From positions 434,001-498,000 of the forward strand of contig JAHLKG010000005.1 of the NCBI GenBank assembly GCA_025526995.1: 64,000 bases of DNA. Reading direction: 5' to 3'. A program made the position numbers and the translations under genes. This DNA comes from Powellomyces hirtus (lineage: Eukaryota > Chytridiomycota > Chytridiomycetes > Spizellomycetales > Powellomycetaceae). The notes beneath the pieces are model-generated. The model searched no databases. It saw only the letters and a program-made list of their open reading frames with translations, and was not told the DNA's origin. Numbering within the stretch: the stretch's first letter is position 1; each line of letters opens with the position of its first letter. This document shows, piece by piece, positions 45,401 to 57,195 of the stretch.

Positions 45401-47674
45401 AACTTCTAGGTACAGAAGCATCATATTACACGCTCTTACCTTGATTTGCAACAAAAACGAGCCGTACATGCGAAGCAGCACCTTGCTTTTTGGCCATCTG
45501 GCTATCAGCTTCTTATAGTATTCACTCGCTCTTTGCTCTGCCTCACTGATTCGCTGCAGGAAAATAGGATACGTTTTTGGATCTCGTCCACGCTGACCGT
45601 TCCGGATGTGGGACAAAAAGGCACGCAGCTCAATGAGCGTCGCTAAATGATCCCGACGAGCACCATTCTGCATAGTTTGGAATTCCACATATGACGAGAT
45701 GTTCAGCGTTGATGCATTGAGGCCTTCTGTTCTTTTGGATTGCTCAAGAATTCGATCCTTTGACACGAGTAGTGAGTCTTTGCACATCCCCTACTTGTAA
45801 CACAACTATTATACGGCGATGATACCTGCATGAAGATGAAGAACCTGGCATCGAACGCGGGTTTCAAGGCTTTGGCAAGTTGAACAAAATATGCAGGTTC
45901 CTGATTTGTTGAGTCGGTGAACACTTCAAGGTACCCTGCATAACTGCGGCGCTGGATGAGCCATTGCAACGGTCAACCATGACCAGCGAACAGTTGGAGA
46001 CTACTTACACTAATTTCAACAAGGCATTCTTTGGGAATTGCTCGAAGCCTTCACCGAAAATCTCTTCCATTATGTAGAGGGCTTCTGGAGAACGATTGTT
46101 GTGGACGAAACGACAGGCAATTTCCACTTCTCCAACATGACGAAACACGTGGATTGTCTACCAATTGGCAAGACATGTCAGAAATACTTTCTAAACCTTT
46201 GACTTGAATGGGATTCCAAACCTTTGGCCTAGTACGGGTGCTTGTTATCCTATGAATATCCCGTATCGCCGACGTGCCAGTGAACATATCCCCGAGTTCG
46301 GGGTCATCGGACAGGTCCCGAGTACTGTTGATCTCGGGATCGGCTGGGACGCCAAGGGCCTGGAAGCTCTTTCCTAGCGGGCTCTTTCCTAGCGTTTCGT
46401 GTTTCACCTGAATTTGGCGATACACTCGATTGATGGTTGTCTTATATACCCGACGACACGTAAAGACACCGACGATCGCACCGACTGGCGCGCTGGCTGC
46501 TGTGGCGATGGGTAAGGCAATTGTATCCAACTTGAGCAAGTGCGAGATCAAAGCAACGACGGCGGCCGAAGCGGCAGCAAAGAAAAGTGCAGCTCGAAGC
46601 TCGTTGTACAATGAGATGTAAAACGGCTGGTATCGAATGATCAGTACCGACAGCATAAATGTCACCATGATAAGGAATGCGATCTTCAATGCGGGCGTCC
46701 GGGTCAACGTAAAAATCATCACAATAAAAATTCTAGCGATTGCGTCTGGATCCAAACGTATGAGTAATTTTTGCTTGTACGAGCAGAAACGACACGGTCA
46801 ACTTACAGATGGTGTCGAGTCTGCCAATTGGTGTTCGGGATGCCTTGTTCACTCGAGAAGGCGATGTATCCAAATAAATAGCGGACATCGCAATGTTGTA
46901 TGGGATAAAAAGTAACAAGCTCAAGATAACAATGATCGTCTGCGCCGAATACGCTCCAGAAAAACATTGCACTTGCGGGTACTCTCGTAAATGGCTTTGT
47001 TCCCCAGTGCAGGTTACGGCCGCCAGAAGTATCTCCAAGAAGGGGATGAAAAGAATCGTACCCAGTAGACTAGTGATCAGCCGCAAGGTTTTCAGTGCCA
47101 GCAGAGATGCTCCGGCAAACTGAACGAAAAAAATGTGAGCTCCCTAATGAAGATCAATTTTGAAATGTAGGAGCGCGGTCCGCTTACCTTTCCACTGCCA
47201 AAGGACATTGCGACTTCCACGGCACACACGACGGCCAAGACAAGGAAACCAATGACAATTCCGAGCAGGATGACAAACGCAGAGTACTCTGCTGGGCGAT
47301 AAGCCAACGGATTGGTGACGTGCATCGCCCAGTGTGGCATGTGTTGATAGAATTCGGGGCTGAACGCAAACGAAATCAACTATCCCACACACAGAGAGCG
47401 GTTGTTACCATGTATCTCGTCTTTCGTGATGGAAGAAGAACTTTGAGAAGTACCTGCATATCCTCAAACAACATGATCACGCCATTGAGAAGATCACTGT
47501 GGTCATTGTTTCCTGACACCATGGAGTACAGCACAGAAAACGCAATGTGCTCCAACTTGGAGCCAAGCGACGTTGCGACATGCTGTGATCCGATGGCAAC
47601 CCGTTAGTTGCGAAGGCAAGTTCAATAGTGCAGTTGGCGCTAACCTTTTCTGAATTGAGTCCTGTTTCACCCAT
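42421..47674 (-). CDS. TmcB/TmcC-type multi-pass membrane protein with TPR-like region
   Basis: A long gene of about 17 exons. It starts MGETGLNSEK at 47674 and splices to HVATSLGSKLEHIAFSVLYS; it ends at the TGA at 42421-42423. The N-terminal third is a cluster of membrane helices (YSAFVILLGIVIGFLVLAVV, TIIVILSLLLFIPYNIAMSA, KIAFLIMVTFMLSVLIIRYQ). A helical repeat region follows: EVEIACRFVHNNRSPEALYI, NISSYVEFQTMQ, ASEYYKKLIARWPKSKVLLR with MYGSFLLQIK, and ASKYMLMAEEIEEIE. These match the TPR-like block of the TmcB/TmcC family known from Dictyostelium, ciliates and chytrids. A disordered Ser-rich stretch then leads to a second membrane/extracellular half: MGSVYIVNIVVAFAIGLWSF, a large loop with Cys pairs (DAPCQPACGNLT), and a final helix (IVLFCGALIALALSFFFFF). 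Function is unknown; a surface sensor or adhesion role is plausible. Several 3' exon borders (43.5-44.7 kb) are approximate. Confidence 0.78.
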
Positions 47675-48197
47675 GCCCGACTATTCTACTCGGTTATACG
47701 TAGATAAATCGATCACAATTTCCGGGTATAGTTTGTATGGTTTGTAGAGTTTGCGCAACGCTTAACCATGGGCGGAGCCGAGCGGAGTCTGGGTGGGTTG
47801 ATTACGCCAGTGCATGTGTCGTGGGGTGGCCAAGTCACCTGACAGTCGGATGTGACGCAGCTTACTACAGTAGTGGTTGACACCACAACGTCGGAGGGGA
47901 ATGGGCTGGTTGGGAGACAGCACGTCAATCACGTGAGCCGTTTGCGCGGAATCTTCCAAACTTTGTCTCCCACCAGCCCCACCCTTCGGAGCCTTCAGAG
48001 ATAGAAGCTGTCGTGGCTGACGGGCTTCTTGAGGAAGCGAGACTTTTGTCACCGTTTGATATGCCGAGAGCACCTCTTTGACCGACCCAACACTTAATAG
48101 ACGATCGTCCAGCATGAGGGCCCTGTTTAGTTGGCTGCTGCTGCCTTGGTCGCTGGGGCAGAGATTGAGAGCAGCTCCAATTACCCATTTGGTGATA
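47675..48197. promoter_or_regulatory. Divergent intergenic region, TmcB-like / DOMON gene
   Basis: About 520 bp between divergent starts. One CACGTG E-box lies at about 47930-47935. An in-frame ATG at 48114 could extend the DOMON protein into this region. No other feature was seen. Confidence 0.4.
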
Positions 48198-51100
48198 ATG
48201 CGAGTGGTTGTCCTATGCTCCTTGGTAGCGGGCGTCCTTGGACAACAATTGAGTGAGCCGAAGAACATCGTTGAGATCGGAGCCTATGGGCAACCACGAT
48301 TCCGTGCAACAGAACTTCCTGACCTCACTGCGTACGGTCCGCTGTCAACACTGGCGCGACACAATGGAGGCGAATATACGTTCGGTGTATATATGGAGAA
48401 TGATGCTTACGTTCGGTTCTATCTCTCACTGAAAGGGATTCCTTTTGGCACGGTAAGCTCGAATTGCTAATTTGAGTGAGTACTGTTTACTAAATATTCT
48501 CTGTGCAGCCCTGGTTCGGAATCGGGTTTGGGGAGTCAATGTTGGGTGCGGATTTCATTGTGGCGCACCTGTACAGTAATTCGACCGTTGAAGTGCACGA
48601 GCATGTTCCCCGGAATCAGTATGCACCCCCTTTCGCCTCGTTTAATCCGGCTCCTTGGGCCATGGAGCCTTTAAATGGTGGATACGTTGACGGCAACTTC
48701 TTCGTCGAGGTTCGAAAACCGCTGGTACCCGAACCTCGCCCATATGACCATGAGACGCTCGTGTCCGGGAAAAATGGGGAGTCTCAGCGGATGATCTGGG
48801 CGTACAACCCCGCTTCGGTGCGGAATCATTGGACAGGCTTTTTTGCTTATCACGGCGAAAATCCAGGTAAGCTCCGCCGTCATCCTTTTGCTCTGCTGGT
48901 CTCAAGGTGTTCACCCAGGATCTTTTTCCAGGTTCTCAAACTGGTTTGCCTTCCGAGCCCGACCAGACGCACGGAGCCATGTCCGTCAATTTCGAGCAAA
49001 AAACTATCCAGTTCATTCCCGTAGCACAGCGCATCCGCCGGGTTGCTCACGCCTCGGGCATGTTTGTAGCTTGGCTGGTTCTCTTCCCCGCCGGCGCGTT
49101 CTGGTCTCGCTATATGCGTTTCTTGCCGAGGTGGATTTGGGTACACGTTGGCATGCAAGTTCTCGGGGTCTTCCTGTTGATCGCATCTGTGGCCACAATC
49201 GTCGCAACACTTGGAAGGGTTCGGTTCCACGCTCATTCGATTCTCGGTTTGATAATGATTTCCCTCTTGGTCCTTCAACTGTTGATGGGCCTTACAAACC
49301 GAACCCTTCTACGGACGGACCTCCCAGCCACCAATCGTCGACGCTTCGTGAGACTGTTTCATCGGATCAACGGCTACATCTTACTTCTGGCATCCATAGC
49401 GCAGGTCGCTTTGGGGTTGCGGATCTTATATCCCATTGAAGAACCTCGTGGTGATGCCTTTTGGATCATGTATTTCTTGATTGTGGGCTTCTGGGTCGTT
49501 CTCTTCGGGCTGACTGAAGCTTTCCGAAGACTGTTCTTTGTCATCAAAACTCATCGTGCGGGTGACATGGTGGAAGATGGGGTAGCGAAGTATCAACTTA
49601 CCGGCAAGCCAGCCGGCATTGAGGAGCTTGCGAAACGGCAGGACGCCCGTCATTATCCTGAATTGAAGTCATACAACTGGAAAACCTTGGATGAAGCGGT
49701 ATCCAACGGGTAAGACCGTCCTCAAGTTCATCCCAGCGACTCACGGTATCTGACCGCTTCTCTGTGCACAGAAAGCTTCTTGTGGTGGCGGATGGCAGAT
49801 ACGTGTATGATGTGTCCAAGTGGATTTTCTCCCATCCTGGGGGTCAGGTATGATTGATTGAGATCCAAAAATGCCTTTCATCGTTTCATATGGAAATCTG
49901 GCTGACCCTTTTTCGCCCAGCTAATCTTACTTGCGGTGGCTGGAACTGATGTCACGAGCGATTACTTCAATGAAGGTGAGGCACAACGGGACTTCTTTGT
50001 TATTAGCAACATTCTCATTCTCTGTTGTCGTTTACTTTTCTTAGCTGGCTACGATGCAGCCGAGTTCACTCCACCCCCTTTGTTTCCGCAGCAGAATACC
50101 CGACGTCAAACTGTGTCTCAATTCCACGAGAAGCTTTCCGAGCCTATACCCTCCTCCCAAATATCCGTTGTTTCTGAAAGCTTCATCAACACAGCATCTC
50201 TCGTTCTCACACAAACGGACTGGTACCGGATATCTCGGGCTCGTCGGACTCATGTCCACACGAAGGTATGTGTGTGAACTGATGGCGCTGTTTTCACATT
50301 TGTCACATAATAACAAGCATCCCCTGTAGCTTGCTATCATGCGCCTATCGCATCTTCTGGTCGGCGAGATTATACCATCGCCAGAAAAGTCAAGCTCAGA
50401 TGCCGACACACTGGTTCAGATGGGCAGGGGATTTGATCGCTTCGAGTATCGGCGCTATGCTCTTACACAGAAGGAGCTCCTGACAGATGCCAGTCAGGGA
50501 AGCTCCAATCCTATATGGAGACTTCGATTCTGCTTGCTCTATCCATACGAAACTCGGGATGGTCAACCTGAAGAATTTCAGCCCGGCGAATGCGTAGAAG
50601 TTCAAGTAAGAGTAGACGGCGTTCCAGCAGCGAGGTACTACTCTCCAGTCTCTGGGAACATTACGGCCTTTGATCTGTGCGTCAAACAGTATCCATCACA
50701 TGGTGTATCGGCATGCTTATGCCGAGAACGCCCGGGAGAAACACAATTCAAGATTCGCGGACCGTTTGGGCAGTCTCTGGTGCCTCCGTTACTTTCGTCC
50801 ATTTCTTCAAGTGTCAGTGTCACAAGCCATCCAGTCCCGAAAGGATCGATTCTGTTCGTTGCCGGTGGAACTGGAATCACACCGTTTTTGCAGTTGCTGC
50901 AACACATCTTCCTTCCCACGGGGATCCCATTGAAGGTATTTTTCATTTCCCCTGGATTGGCTTGCTCGTAGTGCCCGTGACTAAGAGACATTTTACAGGC
51001 TGCTAGTGGATACGAGCCTACGATGCCCGACGAGTTGGCCATTGCGAAAGGTGACAATCTGGTAAGTTTCATAGAGCCTGTTGGAATCAGTAGCGTGGGC

Positions 51101-51819
51101 ACTCATACTATCGCGCAGGTTGTACGGCATCACTACATGGATGGCTGGGCAATGGGATGCAACACGAAGACGGGTCAGGAAGGAGTGTTTCCTTTGCCAA
51201 AAACATTCCCTCGCTATGGACCTTATGTGAAGCTCGTCCTACTCAATTGTGTCCTCACTCCGGGAGACATGGTGGGGTCCGAGCTTATTGACGCGGTCCT
51301 ATTGGCGTACCCGCAGCAATTCGAAGTCCATCATGTCATCAAAGCTGGCGTGGAGGATGGGCGAGGACAATTCAGGTACATACGGACTTCTGACTTACAA
51401 AGGCACCTTAGCATCAAGGGGGAGAGTAATCTGATCTATCACAATTTGCATTTTCTTTCAGCGGATTTGGGTACGAGGGAGAGATAAGCGAACCCATCCT
51501 GAAGGAAGCAGTCAGTGGCGCCGTTCCACCTTCCCGTCCGGCGGAAACAGAGGATAACGCTGAGCATGCTGTCCATGATGGATTGCTGAGAGTCGCCTTC
51601 GTGTGCGGTCCCCCTGATTTCAATACTTACGTTCGAGGAGAGGTAAGCTGCACCGCGATATGTTATGCCCATGTTTCGTATTAGTCTCATTAGTAACATG
51701 CTTGTCACCAGCTGGAAAACAAATTCGAGTACAAGCCATCCGACATCACGGTCCTCTCGAGCCTGGCACCAAACCGGATGGAGCATGGCAAAATCAACGC
51801 GAAACTATCCAACTGCTGA
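48198..51819 (+). CDS. DOMON / cytochrome b561 / cytochrome b5 / flavin reductase fusion with embedded SH3
   Basis: About nine exons, roughly 1050 residues. The start at 48198 opens a signal peptide (MRVVVLCSLVAGVLGQQ); an ATG at 48114 is an alternative. Domains in order: a lumenal/extracellular DOMON (YTFGVYMENDAYVRFYLSLK, then WFGIGFGESMLGADF); a cytochrome b561 membrane domain with its His ligands (RVAHASG, IWVHVGMQ, FHAHSILGL, FHRINGYILL); a cytochrome b5 domain (YVYDVSKWIFSHPGG, later VHTKLAIMRLSHLLVGEI); then a cytochrome-b5-reductase-like module with FAD motif ARYYS, IRGPFG, NAD motif VAGGTGITPF and terminal CGPPDFNTYV. An SH3 domain (GYEPTMPDELAIAKGDNL, then DGWAMG and GQEGVFPL) is inserted in the NAD-binding half. 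The expected role is to pass electrons from cytosolic NAD(P)H through b5 and b561 haems to an outer acceptor such as Fe3+, Cu2+ or ascorbate-like donors. The acceptor is inferred. Confidence 0.9.
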
Positions 51820-52496
51820 ATTGCTACTATGCATACATCATGCGCACATATCCTACGGCGTTCTGCGAGTAGTTTCCTTTTTGGGTTGGCGTATCCTGTG
51901 GTTCGCCCGTCGCTGTACATACTAGTAGTACGATACTATATTAGCAATTTTCCTCGCAATCATATCAAGCATTTCAGCAGTAAGATTTGATGCATGACGG
52001 TGTGAAAAATTCAACGTAAAAAGTCACATGACATTCGCACAAGGTTTGCGTGCTGTTGGAAGGAAACCTGTTTGACTTTTGTCTCTCCGACGCGCGACTA
52101 AGCCACGGTCCTGGGCGCAAAATTTCATAAGGGCGTCAAAAGGCGACAACTCGGCGCGCGCAATTCCCAACGCCAACAGGCAATTTCTACCTGTTTCCAC
52201 AGGCGCTTGGCGTTCGTTCGTTTCGTTCGTTGCACAACAGCGGCCAGGAGAGGTTTGGCAGGCGGAGGAGGAGACGGCCTGGCGTTGGTTGGGCTGGCCG
52301 GCCGTAGTATGCGGCTGGTTGCGTGTAACGGTAAGAAACAGACAGCAAAGAAACGTACACATACAGAAATCTATTAGTAGACCGGACTGTCCCCCATAAT
52401 TCAGACAGCATCACGGTATAGGTACACGGACTCACGCTCCTGGGCACAACACATTGCGACGTCCACCTCTCACTCCTGACTACTTTCGCTTCGGCA
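51820..52496. promoter_or_regulatory. Intergenic region upstream of chitin synthase
   Basis: About 680 bp between two plus-strand genes, holding the chitin synthase promoter. Short direct GTTCGTTC repeats lie near 52211-52230. No gene was seen. Confidence 0.4.
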
Positions 52497-55400
52497 ATGG
52501 TCGCTGGGAAAGATCGACCGCTGCCTGGAGCAGCGCTTCGATATCAGCAAGGCTCGCTGCGCAGTCAGTCTCAGGAAGCTTTACTCCAAGCAGGCCGTCC
52601 AAGTGCAGAGTACAGCCGCCCGACCGTCCCTGCCGCACCTCGCTTGCCCGCCCCCGCTCCGCCAACTGGACCTCAGCAACGTCCTCCGAGGTCCAGCCCA
52701 TTGGCACCCCGTACGAGATTGTCCATTGCATTTCCACAGAAAGCTAGCGCCGCGAACAGCAACAAAGATGAATTGCCAACCAAATCTCCACAGGACGCGT
52801 TAGGGGCGCCACCACTACATCCCGTATCCATGCGGCAGCAAGTGGGACCGGCTGGGAATGTGTCACGAAAGAAGTCAATGGTTCGACACGACAGGTCCCT
52901 GAATCGGAGACCTTCCAGCAACAGACGGGCCTCGATGTCTGGTCTTGGAAGGTCGGACACGCTGCGTCGCCGCCAACCAGGGGCTGCACAGCGGCTTACG
53001 TGGTGGAGGGGCGTGGTCAACACTCTCACAGTGTGCTTGCCGGCGCCACTGTTGAGTTTCTTCAACATGAAGGATCATGGACTACAAATCGCATTCAAGG
53101 AGAAGATAGCGTTGTGCATTCTGATTTTTTTGTGCATGGCTTTTGTCGGATTCATCACTTTTTTCTTCAATACGCTCGCCTGCTCGGAGAGTGGTGTCTC
53201 TCCTATCAATTACAAAACTTTGAATTCAAGCAGCTACTTTGCCGTTCGTGGCGCAGCGTACGACTTGGACGAGGTGTTGAAGATTCCAATCAAGAAACAT
53301 GCACTACTGCCTGGCGTCATGATCGATTATCCTCAGGTATGGCGAACTCATGTAGGTCCTCGTACGCAGAAGACACTAACCAGGAATTTGCGTACAGATG
53401 AAAGGCCAGGACTTGAGTGCCCTGTTTCCTGTCGTTACCTCGAAGTGCTTCGAAATGCAATTGACCCTTCCGTGTACGGTGCCAGGCGTATGGCCACCAA
53501 ACTCGTAAGTCAGCGCAAACGAGTACTTTCATCAGCTTCTGTTTCTTAATGCTTGCTGTTTATTCCAGAACAAGAAACTACGACACTAAACCATCTTGTC
53601 ATAGCACGTATAATGGCAAACCCCAGAACATCATTGGGGATTACACACCGGCTACCAGCCTTTTTCTTGATTTCGATGAGGTGAAAGATAGCCCGAACCG
53701 ACTCATTTTCAACGGGAATGTATGGGACATTTCACGAATGGGCGAAATACAAGCAAGTCTAGACAAAGTCGACCCTCGAGCGTATCAACTAATCATGGAC
53801 AATCGTGGGCGCGATGCAACAAAGGCGTTTACTAGTAGTGATAAGATGCATAATGCGGCCAAATGTCTCGATCAGGTGTTTCGTATCGCGAAGGTTGACT
53901 CCACAAGCATCGGATGTGCCGTATCGAATGTCCTCGTCTACATCTCCTTTGCGGTCATCATCGGGACCGTGGGAGCTAGGTTCTTACTGGCTGTGATCTT
54001 TCAGTGGACCATTGGATGGCGCCTAGGTGCACGAGACAAGGGCTCGCGTGTGGCGGAGGATTTGAAGCGTAGACGTCACGAACAATCCACCATGAGCCGT
54101 CAGCCCCGCCCATCACTCAATGCGCCTTCGGCAGCCGAGAGCAAAACAGCTCACGACGCAATTGAACTGAATGAGATAGCGGAAGAGGGCTCTCCTAAGA
54201 AACCTGCAGCTGTTCGCGCCTCGGGGCTGATGGTGCGAAATCCTTCCGGCGAGGCTGAAGGGAAATCAAACACTTCCGCTGGAGCGGAAGTCAAGTCCGT
54301 CATTCCAAACCAAGCTGTGACACTTACTTCGTCAGAGCACAAACGAAGTGCTTCCACCAGGTCGAGTAAAGCGATCAACCCTGATTCCGCCCTAGTCCGT
54401 GGCCCAAACGGTGTGATGATGCGCCCTACCCTTCCAACCGTGGAATTACCAGAAATGGACCTTTCGTTGTCGAACACTTTCCGAGATCTTGAGCAGTCGG
54501 CTCCCTACACAAAGACTGATCCCACGTTGAACGACCCTACATTAATGCATACGCTAGTGATGGTTCCTTGCTATTCCGAAGGTTATGAGTCTTTGCGAGC
54601 CACTCTCGACTCGGTAGCTCGCGCCTACTATCCATCCACTCACAAGACAATTTTTGTGATTGCGGATGGAATAGTCCAGGGATCAGGCAATGACAAAACG
54701 ACTTCCGATTATCTCATAGACATGATGGAGATTGATGAAAGGTTCAAAGAAGATGATCCGAAGCTGGGAGGGGAGCCACAGGCTTATAGCTACGTTGCTA
54801 TCGCAGACGGATCCAAGCGGAAGAACTATGCTAGAGTGTATGCCGGCTGGTATCGATACGCCATAACCGACGAGAAGGCCAAAAAAGATGCCGGATCAGC
54901 GAAGGACATCAGTTCCAGCATGTATCGGACGCTGACAAAACGAAAGAGGGGGAAGGTGCCAATGATTTTGGTAGTGAAATGTGGCAATGAAGAAGAACGG
55001 CATCCGGAGACCGGAGCGGCGAAACCGGGCAACCGAGGGAAGCGAGACTCTCAGCTTTTGCTCATGCACTTCCTGTCCAAGGTCATGTTCGACGATCGCA
55101 TGACCGAACTGGAATTTGAGATCTTCCATAAACTCTGGAGCATCAATGGCCTCCATCCGGAAATGTATGAGACTGTTATGATGGTCGATGCGGACACACG
55201 CCTCTACCCGGATTCCATGACGCATCTCCTTGCATGCATGAAGCGCGATCCCCAGGTCATGGGCGTTTGCGGCGAAACAAAGGTCTACAACAAATGGGAC
55301 AGCTGGGTCACGATGATTCAAGTCTACGAATACTACATCTCGCATCATCTCTCCAAAGCTTTCGAATCCGTCTTTGGAGGTGTCACATGTTTGCCTGGCT

Positions 55401-56700
55401 GCTTCTCTGCATACCGGATTAAAGCCCCGAAAAATGGCCAGTGGGTCCCGATTCTGGCAAACCCCGACATCGTGGAAGAATATTCCGAGAACGTCGTCGA
55501 GACTCTTCACACCAAGAACCTGTTGCTACTTGGAGAGGACCGATTTTTGACGACACTTATGTTGAAAGCCTTCCCGAAACGCAGAAACGTCTTTGTCCCT
55601 CAAGCTATCTGCAAAACAGTTGTTCCGGATACTTTCAGCGTGTTACTGAGTCAGCGGAGACGATGGATCAATAGTACCATACACAATCTTTTGGAGCTTG
55701 TTCTGGTGCGGGACTTGTGCGGAACATTCTGCTTCAGCATGCAGGTAAGCTTCTCCTCTCCTCTCATAAGATCAAATGCATCTTAAGTCTTACGCCCGTT
55801 CTATTCCAGTTTGTCATCTTCATGGAGCTCATTGGGTCCATCGTTCTGCCAGCGGCCTGTGTGTTCACGGTCTACCTTATCGTACAGGCTGGCATAGGTC
55901 ACCTGCAGCTGATTCCACTGATTATGCTTGCCGCTATTCTCGGTCTTCCCGCGCTACTCATCCTTCTCACTGTCCGACGCATCGTCTACTTCTTCTGGTT
56001 TGTCATATACCTTCTTGCGCTACCGATCTGGCAGTTTATTTTGCCTCTATACGCTTTCTGGCACTTCGACGACTTCACCTGGGGGGATACCAGAATCGTG
56101 TCTGGAGAAGAAGGCAAAAAAGCCGAAGACCATTCCAAGCGCGATGGAGAGTTTGATTACAATGGAATCAATATGAAGCGATGGCAGGAGTGGGTCCGTG
56201 AACGTGCGACGCTCTTGGAAGTGAAGAGACGAACCGCGGTTGCAGCTAAACAAGCAAAGCAAGGAAAGGCCCCACGCCCCGGTCCTGGTCCTTTTGTTCC
56301 GTCCCCCTTCTCTGGTCCCGGATACCACCCATCACATGCCTCTTTCCTGCCACCCGTGAGCGGGCCGATGGTGCCTCCAGGAGCATTCTCTAACCCATCT
56401 CGAGGCGCCGGACGAGGCATGATGCCACCTGGGATGTTCAGGGCACCTCCAGGCGCCATCGCCACTAATATGTGGACCCCCGGGTCGCCCTACGGCCATC
56501 ATTCCCCGATTCGTGCGCCAGGGTCACCTGGATCAGGTCATTCGCATTCCCCAGGAGCATCGCCTACTTACAGGGGCTACTTCCCACCCCAGTCGCGCCC
56601 AATTCCTAGCGGATCAGTGAGCTCCCCATCGCACAGCACCTCGACTTCAACCCTTGTCGCGTCTGAGCCACAGGCTGAAAAGGAATCTAAGGAGACGTAG
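52497..56700 (+). CDS. Chitin synthase, CHS3-like (class IV type)
   Basis: Five or so exons from the ATG at 52497 to the TAG ending at 56700, about 1280 residues. A disordered Pro/Ser-rich N-tail precedes two membrane helices (ALCILIFLCMAFVGFITFFF and SNVLVYISFAVIIGTVGARF) that flank a large extracellular/lumenal part with a cytochrome-b5-like segment (RLIFNGNVWDISRM). The GT2 catalytic domain follows: MVPCYSEGYESLRATLDS, FVIADGIVQG, VDADTRLYPDSM, GGVTCLPGCFSAYRI, GEDRF and the product-binding QRRRW. These are complete and of the CHS3 class. Terminal helices (FVIFMELIGSIVLPAACVFT, IVYFFWFVIYLLALPIWQFI) are followed by a Gly/Pro/Ser-rich tail with PPG repeats. The enzyme extrudes beta-1,4-GlcNAc chains from UDP-GlcNAc into the wall. 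It is marked as a plasma-membrane/chitosome protein on family knowledge. Confidence 0.95.
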
Positions 56701-57195
56701 AAGTTGCCTTGTTGTTTCCCTTCCTTGTCGTAGATCAGCACTTTTTCAACAGTCTGTTTCATATATAGAGCAAGATATTTCGACTTCCGAACAATATCCA
56801 TAGATAGGTTTTAATACCGTAGACATTCAAATATAAGTGGCTTCTATCGTCCTTGCGCAAATACTCCCTCAACTATCACTAATTCAAGAGTGGGGCATAT
56901 CGATATCAAGTTGAATATGATAGTTACACGACGACGCGACCGGGCTGCTCGATCCGCGTTTTCAAGTTGCCCTGCGTCTTCAAGATCTCGCACTCACATA
57001 AGGAACGCAAGAAGGACGTGGAACTCTCACCAACCCCGGCCAGGTTGTCATGTCGATGCAGCGGCGTTCTTCTCGTCGGAAGGAAACGGCTGGGAACACG
57101 TATGAGTAGGTTCTTATTCTCCGCATTCACTCAAGTCCGCTTATTCCTAACGCTCTTCTCTTCAGAAAAGGTGAGCTGCTGCTTTCGAGCTGATA
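56701..57195. other. Intergenic region and uncertain 5' part of the UBZ4 gene
   Basis: About 500 bp between tandem genes. From about 56895 an open plus-strand frame without ATG (KERKKDVELSPTPARLSCRC) runs through an intron-like 57102-57171 into the next gene in frame. It may be 5' coding sequence reached from an upstream start such as 56917 in another frame. Confidence 0.35.

Noticed and set aside
57102..57171. Coding continuation MSRFLFSAFTQ
   Set aside because: The segment has a GTATGAG donor and CTTCAG acceptor and keeps frame when removed, so it is probably an intron.
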